This document shows positions 43,247 through 49,372 of a stretch of DNA of 49,372 bases, piece by piece; the stretch's first letter is position 1; each line of letters begins with the position of its first letter. Both the position numbers and the translations under genes were made by a program. The stretch lies in NCBI GenBank assembly GCA_013138735.1, contig WTCE01000097.1, forward strand, positions 1 to 49,372, in the 5' to 3' direction. The notes beneath the pieces were generated by a model. That model saw only the letters and a list, made by a program, of their open reading frames with translations, had not been told where the DNA came from and ran no database searches. Source of the DNA: Crocinitomix sp. GTDB lineage: Bacteria > Bacteroidota > Bacteroidia > Flavobacteriales_D > Crocinitomicaceae.

Positions 43247-43975
43247 TTATTTGATACTTATTTTTGTCAATAATCCATTATGATCTTCGGTAGTTTTATA
43301 AAAATACTTTAAAGAAGTATCCTTAATTTCTTTGTGATTTAAAAACTTACATAGCTCTTGGTCTGTTTCATCATAGACTTCATCATGAAGCTTCACAATC
43401 TCCCAAATTTTTGGTTCAATTTTTAATTCATGATAAGCTATGAGTTTATGATGACCATCTATTATATAACTATCTCCTGTTTCAGAACCATAGTCTTTTC
43501 TGTAGGATATTATAATGGGATTAATTCCATTTAATATATTTTGTTTGTATGACTCAATTACGTCTATGTCTAAATCCAATTTATCTCTGACACATAAGAA
43601 AGGTGCTAAACCTGTTTCAAAGTTTCCTATGATTAATTTAAACTCTTCTTCGACAAAACAATTTAACCCAAAGATATTATAAACTGGCGTAGCAATATAG
43701 TATTGACCAGGCTCAAAAAATGATAATAAACGCTCAAATTTTTCAGCATTGTTTTCGAAAAAGTTAATTGATGAAGTAAATTCAAAATCGAGTTTCTTTA
43801 GAATTTCATTTACTCTGTTGCTTTTGAAATTACATTTAACAAGATATGAATTTGGAAAGTTTTGGTGGGGTCCTCTAACGTTAATCGCAATTAAAGAACC
43901 ACTTATTTTTAACCAACTAGAATCTCCATCATAAAACATTGAAAGTTCAGAATTGCCATTTGTATTATAAATCAT
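43247..43975 (-). CDS. Protein with a ParB/sulfiredoxin-like nucleotide-binding motif, unknown function
   Basis: This 242-residue soluble protein has, near residues 150-190, ILNGINPIIISYRKDYGS and SYIIDGHHKLIAYHELKIEP. The DGHHKLIAY segment matches the DGHHR core of ParB/sulfiredoxin-like folds, which bind CTP or ATP and are found in partition proteins and DNA-linked stress proteins. The first 140 residues have no motif I recognise. No helix-turn-helix is evident, so a role in partition is unlikely. Codon use matches the surroundings. It is alone between the helicase and the MarR gene. Confidence 0.6.
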   Translation of the reverse strand: MIYNTNGNSELSMFYDGDSSWLKISGSLIAINVRGPHQNFPNSYLVKCNFKSNRVNEILKKLDFEFTSSINFFENNAEKFERLLSFFEPGQYYIATPVYNIFGLNCFVEEEFKLIIGNFETGLAPFLCVRDKLDLDIDVIESYKQNILNGINPIIISYRKDYGSETGDSYIIDGHHKLIAYHELKIEPKIWEIVKLHDEVYDETDQELCKFLNHKEIKDTSLKYFYKTTEDHNGLLTKISIK

Positions 43976-44016
43976 AAGTCTTCGTCGCTTTGATGAAACC
44001 TAGCTCTAGGATAAAA

Positions 44017-44625
44017 CTATTGAATAATTTCGTGCTCAGCACAATCAATTCTGAGTTCATTTTGCGCTAATGATTTTTTTAGAAATTCACAATAATGTCC
44101 TGTAGCATCATCAGTGCTATGAAATTTGCAATTCAAACACATGCGCTCCAAAGAAAGCACACCTTGATTTTGAAAATCGGTTAAAATAGAAAATAGGCTG
44201 CCCCATAAATCCGACTGTTTTTCCAAAGAGAAGCCTTCGATTTTTGTTTTTAAACTGTTTGAAAATAGGGCTACTTGTTTTGAAACCTCTATTCCTTTTG
44301 GTGTAAGCGCTATGGAGAAGCTTCGACTGTCCGCTTCATTTCTTAATTTATTGATTAATTCTTTTTGCTCCAAAACGCGCACGGCATCACTAATAGTCGC
44401 TTTGGTTAAATTAAATTCTTTGGCTAAGTAACTGACTTTATTGAATTGTGAGGCGTGGGTTTGAATAAAAATGAGGATTTGAATTTGAATTGGGCTTAAT
44501 CCGAAAGTTTTGGCCTGTTCCCATAGTAAAACACGGAATACTTCAGAAATTTTTTCTAAAGAAACGACAATCTTACTTGAAAGATTGGCATTTTGTTCAT
44601 CTAGCCCAAATACGGAATGTTCCAT
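44017..44625 (-). CDS. MarR-family transcriptional regulator with C-terminal Cys/His cluster
   Basis: This 202-residue protein has a winged helix-turn-helix domain at about residues 30-125 (FGLSPIQIQILIFIQTH, SYLAKEFNLTKATISDAVRV, and the wing KLRNEADSRSFSIALTPKG), as in MarR proteins. The last 45 residues contain Cys 163, Cys 166, Cys 179 and Cys 195 with His 169, 177 and 198 (CLNCKFHSTDDATGHYC, RIDCAEH). This pattern suits a metal or iron-sulphur site that senses redox state or metal. A palindrome TTAGGAnTCCTAA occurs at the promoter of the nearby thioredoxin-like gene and is a candidate operator. I do not see the same palindrome before the MarR gene itself. Confidence 0.88.
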   Translation of the reverse strand: MEHSVFGLDEQNANLSSKIVVSLEKISEVFRVLLWEQAKTFGLSPIQIQILIFIQTHASQFNKVSYLAKEFNLTKATISDAVRVLEQKELINKLRNEADSRSFSIALTPKGIEVSKQVALFSNSLKTKIEGFSLEKQSDLWGSLFSILTDFQNQGVLSLERMCLNCKFHSTDDATGHYCEFLKKSLAQNELRIDCAEHEIIQ

Positions 44626-44683
44626 TATTCATCATTTTTTATAAAGATAAGAATATTCAACTTCCCGCTTTTGTAAACAGCAA

Positions 44684-44716
44684 TAACGCTGGACCATATA
44701 AATGGATCCAGCGTTA
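44684..44716. terminator. Hairpin between the T9SS type A and MarR genes
   Basis: TAACGCTGG (44684-44692) pairs with CCAGCGTTA (44708-44716), with an inner CCAT-ATAA-ATGG helix and a small bulge. It lies 25 bp after the T9SS gene stop. The stem is strong but no T-tract follows on the minus strand, so it is a hairpin terminator candidate only. Confidence 0.5.
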
Positions 44717-44740
44717 CGGGATATATTGATATTCATTAAC

Positions 44741-45736
44741 TTAATTCAGTACTAGTTTTTTACTCCCTTTTATCTCTTCAGTATCCTTGTCCAGAATATT
44801 TAGAATATAAATACCATCAGCACCAATATCAGCTACTGGAATTGTTTGAACTGGTGAATTCAAATCCATAATAAACACTTCTTCACCAATGAGGTTTGTA
44901 ATTTGAACTTCAAATGCCGTAAAATCAAAATCTACACTCATTTCTAATGTTACTTGAGTTGATGCAGGATTAGGATAAACCTTCACGGTTAATGGATCAA
45001 TTAAACCTAGACCTCCTTCCGAAGATACATCTATAATTAGCGTATCGCATGTATAGTTCCCAACAGAATACGGTAAACTAAGATCGCCAGATGCGATTGA
45101 ATACACTTCATAAACGCCAAGCATTGGTAAATCTGGATCTGATGTATTTACGTTCATTAGAGCAGTAACACCATCATAATTGAAATCCGATTGATTATTC
45201 AAACGAGTTAATGGCACAATACACGAAATCACATGTTCATCCCAAACCACAGAAAACCCAGGACTATCCATGTACATAGGCATTCCTGGATTTGTTGGCG
45301 GTAAAATACTGAACTCGTCTGTAGCCTTAACTGCCAAGCCGCCTGGAACATCTAGATTTGGTTCTAACATTACCCAATGTGCATGCCATACTACTCCGTC
45401 ATTTGCATAATCTGAATCTAAATTTTCATCCCATAAAGGAGTATCATCAAAATCAGGGTGAGATGTAAGTGCTAGTGCAACTATACCATCTGTTGTTCCG
45501 AAACCTACGTCAGTAGAGATCAAAGTTGTTGGAATAACATATCCGAGTACAGGTGCTCCGTCTAAATCGCCAATTGCTGTTGGTACTGAATCGCCTGCCA
45601 TTCCTTCTACCTCAATTTTAAACACCAATTGCTTTAAGGTTTTATCCTCTTCCACTCTAACGTCTGTAATTGAAAAATCTTGCGCTATACTGGTAAGACC
45701 AGTTAAAAGCATTACTATAATTAATTTAGTTTTCAT
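44741..45736 (-). CDS. T9SS-exported protein with type A sorting domain
   Basis: This 331-residue protein has a signal peptide (MKTKLIIVMLLTGLTSIAQ). The main domain (about residues 20-240) contains WHAHWVMLEPNLDVPGGLAV and a Pro/Gly-rich beta structure with no motif I recognise. The last 80 residues (LTVKVYPNPASTQVTLEMSV, QITNLIGEEVFIMDLNSP, DGIYILNI, KGSKKLVLN) form a type A T9SS C-terminal domain, the signal for secretion through the type IX system and attachment or release at the surface. Function is unknown. It lies between the MarR gene and the thioredoxin-like gene. Confidence 0.85.
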   Translation of the reverse strand: MKTKLIIVMLLTGLTSIAQDFSITDVRVEEDKTLKQLVFKIEVEGMAGDSVPTAIGDLDGAPVLGYVIPTTLISTDVGFGTTDGIVALALTSHPDFDDTPLWDENLDSDYANDGVVWHAHWVMLEPNLDVPGGLAVKATDEFSILPPTNPGMPMYMDSPGFSVVWDEHVISCIVPLTRLNNQSDFNYDGVTALMNVNTSDPDLPMLGVYEVYSIASGDLSLPYSVGNYTCDTLIIDVSSEGGLGLIDPLTVKVYPNPASTQVTLEMSVDFDFTAFEVQITNLIGEEVFIMDLNSPVQTIPVADIGADGIYILNILDKDTEEIKGSKKLVLN

Positions 45737-45753
45737 GTCTCATTTTTTTTAAA

Positions 45754-45789
45754 AGGAGTCCCAATTCAATTCATGAGATTAGGACTCCT
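45754..45789 (-). terminator. Terminator of the thioredoxin-like gene, overlapping a TTAGGAnTCCTAA palindrome
   Basis: AGGAGTCC (45754-45761) and GGACTCCT (45782-45789) form an 8-bp stem. On the minus strand the hairpin is followed by TTTT. The 13-bp palindrome TTAGGACTCCTAA at 45779-45791 overlaps one arm. It lies 45-55 bp upstream of the T9SS type A start codon. Confidence 0.6.
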
Positions 45790-45812
45790 AACTATTTAAG
45801 GTTAAAAATATA

Positions 45813-46046
45813 CTAGCCTTTTACATCAGCCATAGATGCTCCAAAATTAAGATGTAATACATTGTTGCTTGGTGTTAATAATGCTGGCACAGATTTCACT
45901 CCTGCGTTTTCAGCTTCCGAAATTCGGTCACGTGACTCACCAAGGTGAACCAATTCCACATTTTCATTGCCCAATAAACTTACGATTTCATGTTCTGCAC
46001 TAACACAAACGGAACATCCTGCGTGATAAAAAATTGATTTACTCAT
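45813..46046 (-). CDS. Small thioredoxin-like protein with CxxC motif
   Basis: This 77-residue protein has the thioredoxin-fold start SIFYHAGCSVCVSAEHEIVS with a CSVC redox motif at residues 11-14. It also has the cis-Pro segment GVKSVPALLTPSN and the strand NVLHLNFGAS. Its length is close to minimal thioredoxin or glutaredoxin domains. It is likely cytoplasmic and may reduce a protein or bind metal. The promoter region upstream carries a palindrome that overlaps the -33/-7 spacer, which suggests tight repression by a dimeric regulator, possibly the Cys-cluster MarR protein encoded two genes away. Confidence 0.8.
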   Translation of the reverse strand: MSKSIFYHAGCSVCVSAEHEIVSLLGNENVELVHLGESRDRISEAENAGVKSVPALLTPSNNVLHLNFGASMADVKG

Positions 46047-46084
46047 AATTAATAGATTAGATTAAGAAGACAAAATTGTCACTG

Positions 46085-46106
46085 CAAATATAGTAAGGAT
46101 TCCTAA
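46085..46106 (-). promoter_or_regulatory. Promoter of the thioredoxin-like gene with an embedded palindromic operator candidate
   Basis: On the minus strand TATATTTG (46092-46085) fits the -7 element. The 13-bp near-palindrome TAAGGATTCCTAA (46094-46106) sits directly in the spacer between -7 and the -33 region. It matches the perfect copy TTAGGACTCCTAA at 45779-45791 closely. A protein on it would block RNA polymerase. Confidence 0.6.
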
Positions 46107-46180
46107 CTATAAAAATATTTATCGTACTTTTTTTTTATATCCGTTTTGAAGCCCATCATTTATATCTATTTTTATGCCGC

Positions 46181-47581
46181 ATGCACCATTTGAAAAAATA
46201 CGGGGCCATCCTCATCTTATTATTGGCGTTCCCTATCGCTCGATTTATTGCGAATAACCTTGTTTTAGAAGCAAGTACTGATATCTATGCGTACATCCCC
46301 CAAGAAAGTGATTTTATTATAGAGATAAACACGAAGAACTTCATAGCTGAAATTGGCTATCACCGTTTATTTGAGGAAACTTATTTTATGGATAAGGTGT
46401 ATCCAACAGAAGAAGACGAAAAACCGGAGGAGAAATATGTTGATTCTGGAATAGATTTTTTTAGCAAAGTCATTTTATTTAGAGAACAGTGGGCAGATGA
46501 AAGTATCTGGTTGGCATTAGTCAAATACAAGAATATAGATCAAGTTAAAAAATACTTTCTGGAATATATGCCAGATGCGCGATTTGAGTATGATAATGAA
46601 TATATGGTGATTCAAATGTCGCCGTCTTCCAATCAAGAAAATTTAGATGAGCATTTGAAAAAAATTAGTACGAAAGAAATAAAAGGATTTACGGAGCGGG
46701 TTAATCTGACAGAAGTATTTAGTCCGGATAAAGAGGTTAATTGTTATATCATTCCAAAAATAACTGCACACAATCAATTAATTGAAGGGAGTTTATCGTT
46801 TGATTTTTTAGATGACCACATTGCAATAGAAGGCTCGTTTACTCCAGTTCCCGGATTTAATGAAACTACTCCAATAGCATACGCTGTGAATGAGGACAAA
46901 GCATTTAGTATGCGGAGTTCATTGAATTTATTCCACAGTATTTATTGGTTTAAAGATGAAAAAATTAAAAACTTACCAGAATACAGCCAATTGGCTTTAG
47001 ACTATGACGGAGCAGAAATGTTATTGGTTCATAGAAATCAAGGATATACAACGCCCTTTATAAGTTACCCAGATGCTGATTTGCATTTCGATATTATTAA
47101 TCAAAACCTTTGGGATAATTTTTTCGATTCACTCCAGGTAATTGATGGAATTAAAATAGACACAATTGAACATAAGATTACCACAATTGAAGGAGCTTCT
47201 ATTCACTATGTTCGGGGAGAAAAGCTCTTTGAAATGACGCAAAACGGCGTCAATTTATCTCCGTCTGAGGAGGCTAAACTGTATTTTGATTTGCAATTAA
47301 AATTAGACCCTATGTTAGATAATGTAGTTTTTAAAGTTGATACAGAAAATCCACCCAGTGCCCTAGAACAAACTTTTGGTATTGCCATTGGTTATAATAT
47401 GGTCGAAAACATTCGTGATTTTGCTAAAATGGAATCTATCGTATTTCAAATTATCGGGACGGATGATGATTTAGTAAAGGCCAGTGGTCGCATTGAAATG
47501 AAAGAGAAAAACGGCCATTCAATGGTTGAAAGTTTATCGTTTGGTCAAGGTGCTTTGCTATTTTTGACCGATTATTTCTAA
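46181..47581 (+). CDS. Single-pass membrane-anchored protein, unknown function
   Basis: This 466-residue protein has an N-terminal hydrophobic anchor (residues 8-25) and then a long soluble part. It starts with SDFIIEINTKNFIAEIGYHR, resembling the start of DUF3352-like or other 'periplasmic stress' proteins, but I cannot assign a family. Later repeats of similar strands occur, for example HNQLIEGSLSFDFLDDHIAI and LFEMTQNGVNLSPSEEAKLY. It ends ALLFLTDYF. It is divergent from the thioredoxin-like gene, from whose operator region its start is 75 bp away, so the regulator could affect both. Confidence 0.65.
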   Translation: MHHLKKYGAILILLLAFPIARFIANNLVLEASTDIYAYIPQESDFIIEINTKNFIAEIGYHRLFEETYFMDKVYPTEEDEKPEEKYVDSGIDFFSKVILFREQWADESIWLALVKYKNIDQVKKYFLEYMPDARFEYDNEYMVIQMSPSSNQENLDEHLKKISTKEIKGFTERVNLTEVFSPDKEVNCYIIPKITAHNQLIEGSLSFDFLDDHIAIEGSFTPVPGFNETTPIAYAVNEDKAFSMRSSLNLFHSIYWFKDEKIKNLPEYSQLALDYDGAEMLLVHRNQGYTTPFISYPDADLHFDIINQNLWDNFFDSLQVIDGIKIDTIEHKITTIEGASIHYVRGEKLFEMTQNGVNLSPSEEAKLYFDLQLKLDPMLDNVVFKVDTENPPSALEQTFGIAIGYNMVENIRDFAKMESIVFQIIGTDDDLVKASGRIEMKEKNGHSMVESLSFGQGALLFLTDYF

Positions 47582-47585
47582 TAGC

Positions 47586-48680
47586 TTAAAAAGCCTCTCC
47601 AATTGTTACATAAAATTGAAAACCTTCGTAACTTCTGGCAACATCTAAACGGACATGACTCATTTGTTTTTTACTCAATTGAAATCTTAAACCACCGCCA
47701 TAGGACCATAATTTACGGTTCGTAAATGATTCTCCATACGTATTTCCTACAGAACCAATTGAAGAGAATGCGGCTCCCCGAAACCGTTTATAAATTGGAA
47801 AACGATATTCTACTTGCAGCATACTGATGTTTTTATCTATAAATCGTCGATCATTAAATCCACGTCCGCGTTTACCAGATGAGAAATAATAATAACTAAA
47901 AAATGGCGAATCCCCAATGGTTGAACCTGTGAAAAAATTAGTCGCTAAAATATGATTTCCTTTAATTGTTTGGTAATAATTTACATCCAGTTGAATCAAA
48001 GCATAATCGAAACTTGCCCCCGTATAATTAGCAGATTTTTCAGCGGTAAAATTGGCCAAGACTCCCTTTCTAGGATAAAAAATATCATCCCGCGTGTCAT
48101 AGGAGGCCGAAATCCCAATTGTACTCAACGTTCCACCGTCTATGCCAACAGGATTATTTGCCGATAATAAACTATCTGTTCTGGGAATGTCAAAATGATC
48201 AAAACGATACTGAACGCCTAATAAAAAAGAAGGCGTTACGCGATAAGACAATGTGCTTAAAATACGCGGGAAATTAGCATCATAAGTCTCCAAATCTTCT
48301 TCATCACTGTCTACACCAATGCCGTAATAATTATAAAAATAGCGATAGTAACCCAACTCCCCGTTTAACTTCCATTTTTGTTTAAAATAAAGTTCATAGG
48401 GCGTAAAAATGAGAATTTGTTTCTTTAAAGTATAAGCTAACCCCAACTGCACACTAGATTTTCGCCAAGCTTTTTCTTTGCCAATATTAAAAACTGTAAT
48501 CCCTACTCCTCCGAAAGCTAAACCTGTTTCAGGTAAATAGAAAACCAGAGGAAAAGCAGAAATGCTGAAATCATCCTTCGGATTATAAGCCGTAGTGTCT
48601 GTGACTAAAGAGTCAGATTGCCCATAAGTAGTACAAAAGCTTCCTAAAAACACGAAAAATAAGGTGATGCCCTTTTGCAT
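47586..48680 (-). CDS. Omp85/BamA-type outer-membrane barrel (surface antigen) without POTRA domains
   Basis: This 364-residue protein has a signal peptide (MQKGITLFFVFLGSFCTTYGQ). A beta-barrel of the bacterial surface antigen type follows directly, with no POTRA domains. Paired aromatic strands end near YEGFQFYVTIGEAF with a terminal Phe, the outer-membrane assembly signal. The segment RGRGFNDRRFIDKN corresponds to the conserved L6 (V)RGF/Y motif of Omp85 proteins, and AFSSIGSVGNTYGES to the following strand. Patatin-linked and other short Omp85 barrels have this layout; function is unknown. It is a single gene. Confidence 0.82.
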   Translation of the reverse strand: MQKGITLFFVFLGSFCTTYGQSDSLVTDTTAYNPKDDFSISAFPLVFYLPETGLAFGGVGITVFNIGKEKAWRKSSVQLGLAYTLKKQILIFTPYELYFKQKWKLNGELGYYRYFYNYYGIGVDSDEEDLETYDANFPRILSTLSYRVTPSFLLGVQYRFDHFDIPRTDSLLSANNPVGIDGGTLSTIGISASYDTRDDIFYPRKGVLANFTAEKSANYTGASFDYALIQLDVNYYQTIKGNHILATNFFTGSTIGDSPFFSYYYFSSGKRGRGFNDRRFIDKNISMLQVEYRFPIYKRFRGAAFSSIGSVGNTYGESFTNRKLWSYGGGLRFQLSKKQMSHVRLDVARSYEGFQFYVTIGEAF

Positions 48681-48850
48681 AGTTTATTTAGTAGTTCCGA
48701 AGCATTTTTCCTTACAGGTTTTCAAACATAAGTACTGCTCAATTGATACTGTATAGCTTGTCAGACTATTCTCGAAGATATGAAAATTTGTAATGATTCC
48801 TACTTATCTTTGTCCAACGAGATAAATAACAAAAAAATTAAGTCCATTAT

Positions 48851-49273
48851 ATGCGCCTAGTATACTTTATATTAATTGGTTTTATCATAACAAGTTGCGC
48901 CGACCTGCGCACTAAAGCCGCTAAAAAGAGCACAGACGAAGCGAAGGCAAAACTACTGCTGAAAGAAATGGGAGCCGCACATGGCATCCAGAACTGGGAC
49001 AATATGACTACGTACACTGTTGAATTTGAGGATCAATTCTATGGTAAAATCGGCAAAAAAGCCAATCCATATTCAGATTCATTAACAACTTTTGAACTGA
49101 GCTATGTTCCAAAATCATTTGATGGCCGAATGTCCTTTACCAGTGGAGAACAATCTGGTAAAACCTGGGGCATACAATCTTGGAATACATATGAGTTTAA
49201 CGAAAGTGGTGAAGCTGAATTTCAAAAAAATGAGGAGGCTTATTTTGGATCAAACGCTAAACTTGGGTCGTAA
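48851..49273 (+). CDS. Predicted lipoprotein, possibly C-terminally truncated
   Basis: This 140-residue protein has a lipoprotein signal (lipobox IITSC, Cys 16). The rest contains AHGIQNWDNMTTYTVEFEDQ and FDGRMSFTSGEQSGKTWGIQ, the start of a beta-sandwich lipoprotein domain seen in exported Bacteroidota proteins, which are usually about twice this length. The frame ends GSNAKLGS and no continuation is seen in the next 100 bp, so the gene may be cut short. A -7 box TATCTTTG lies at 48805-48812, 38 bp before the start. Confidence 0.62.
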   Translation: MRLVYFILIGFIITSCADLRTKAAKKSTDEAKAKLLLKEMGAAHGIQNWDNMTTYTVEFEDQFYGKIGKKANPYSDSLTTFELSYVPKSFDGRMSFTSGEQSGKTWGIQSWNTYEFNESGEAEFQKNEEAYFGSNAKLGS

Positions 49274-49372
49274 CTTATTTAAGCAAAAATTTGAGTTAAT
49301 CTAAATAGAAAAAACGGTGTATCTCTAACCCCTCTAAAAACTCTTCTAAACTCCTTTATTTTGGCATTAAAA

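Noticed and set aside
49104-49304. Plus-strand frame of 66 codons as a continuation of the last lipoprotein
   Set aside because: It overlaps the lipoprotein frame from inside and has no pattern of a beta-sandwich continuation.
1-49372. tRNA, rRNA, CRISPR arrays, prophage
   Set aside because: I scanned the spacers by eye and saw no tRNA-like cloverleaf, no rRNA words, no evenly spaced CRISPR repeats and no phage structural genes. A computed search could still find a tRNA I missed.

Overview
The window is AT-rich chromosomal DNA from a member of the Bacteroidota, most likely the order Flavobacteriales. Four things point there. Two proteins carry type IX secretion C-terminal sorting domains, type B at 8834-12277 and type A at 44741-45736. 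Several genes have the Bacteroidota promoter pattern TTG-N20-TAnnTTTG. Many proteins are lipoproteins or belong to families common in this phylum (DUF1573, START-like, RibB fused to a degenerate RibA, outer-membrane beta-barrel receptors). Clear Shine-Dalgarno sites are rare. I found no rRNA, tRNA, CRISPR array, prophage or intact transposase gene.

Layout. Positions 1-3660 (minus strand) are the start of a lipopeptide-type biosynthetic locus: a fatty acyl-AMP ligase with its own carrier domain, coupled by an ATGA overlap to an NRPS that runs off the left edge. A 260-bp array of 13-16 bp tandem repeats separates it from a TonB-dependent-receptor-like outer-membrane protein (3973-6405). Positions 7000-16600 hold a leucine-rich repeat protein, a small membrane protein, a 1147-residue T9SS-exported repeat protein, the site-2 protease RseP and an 805-residue DUF1573-like protein. 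Positions 16900-22000 are a patchwork of small lipoproteins, a 294-bp MITE-like element with 23-bp terminal inverted repeats, an LpxR-like lipid A deacylase, an orphan SiaC-like phosphoprotein and the decayed tail of a DUF1295 gene. From 22000 to 28100 come a DbpA-like RNA helicase, a START-like protein, an LptF/G permease and two GT4 glycosyltransferases.

Positions 28100-29000 are a decay zone with a gene fragment and a frameshifted gene. From 29100 to 37300 come a lipoprotein, a structured intergenic element, RibB with a degenerate RibA half, a TPR-like protein, a glucosaminidase-LysM protein, a LURP-one-related protein, a phosphatidylserine decarboxylase-like protein and a RibD-C/DHFR-like reductase. 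Positions 37400-49273 hold a Cys-tailed lipoprotein, a basic protein with an N-terminal motif resembling contractile-injection-system cargo, YaaA, an MsrB-MsrA lipoprotein fusion, an SF1 helicase, a ParB-like-fold protein, a MarR regulator with a C-terminal Cys/His cluster, a T9SS type A protein, a thioredoxin-like protein, an Omp85-type barrel and a lipoprotein.

Functional themes are envelope biogenesis (LptF/G, LpxR, glycosyltransferases, RseP, Omp85, T9SS cargo), oxidative or redox stress (MsrB-MsrA, YaaA, the Cys-cluster MarR with a palindromic operator candidate in the thioredoxin-like promoter) and a secondary-metabolite locus at the left edge. The observations I rate highest are the MarR/thioredoxin operator arrangement, the MITE-like element that appears to supply the -33 box of a small gene, the structured element upstream of ribB, and the injection-system-like cargo protein.
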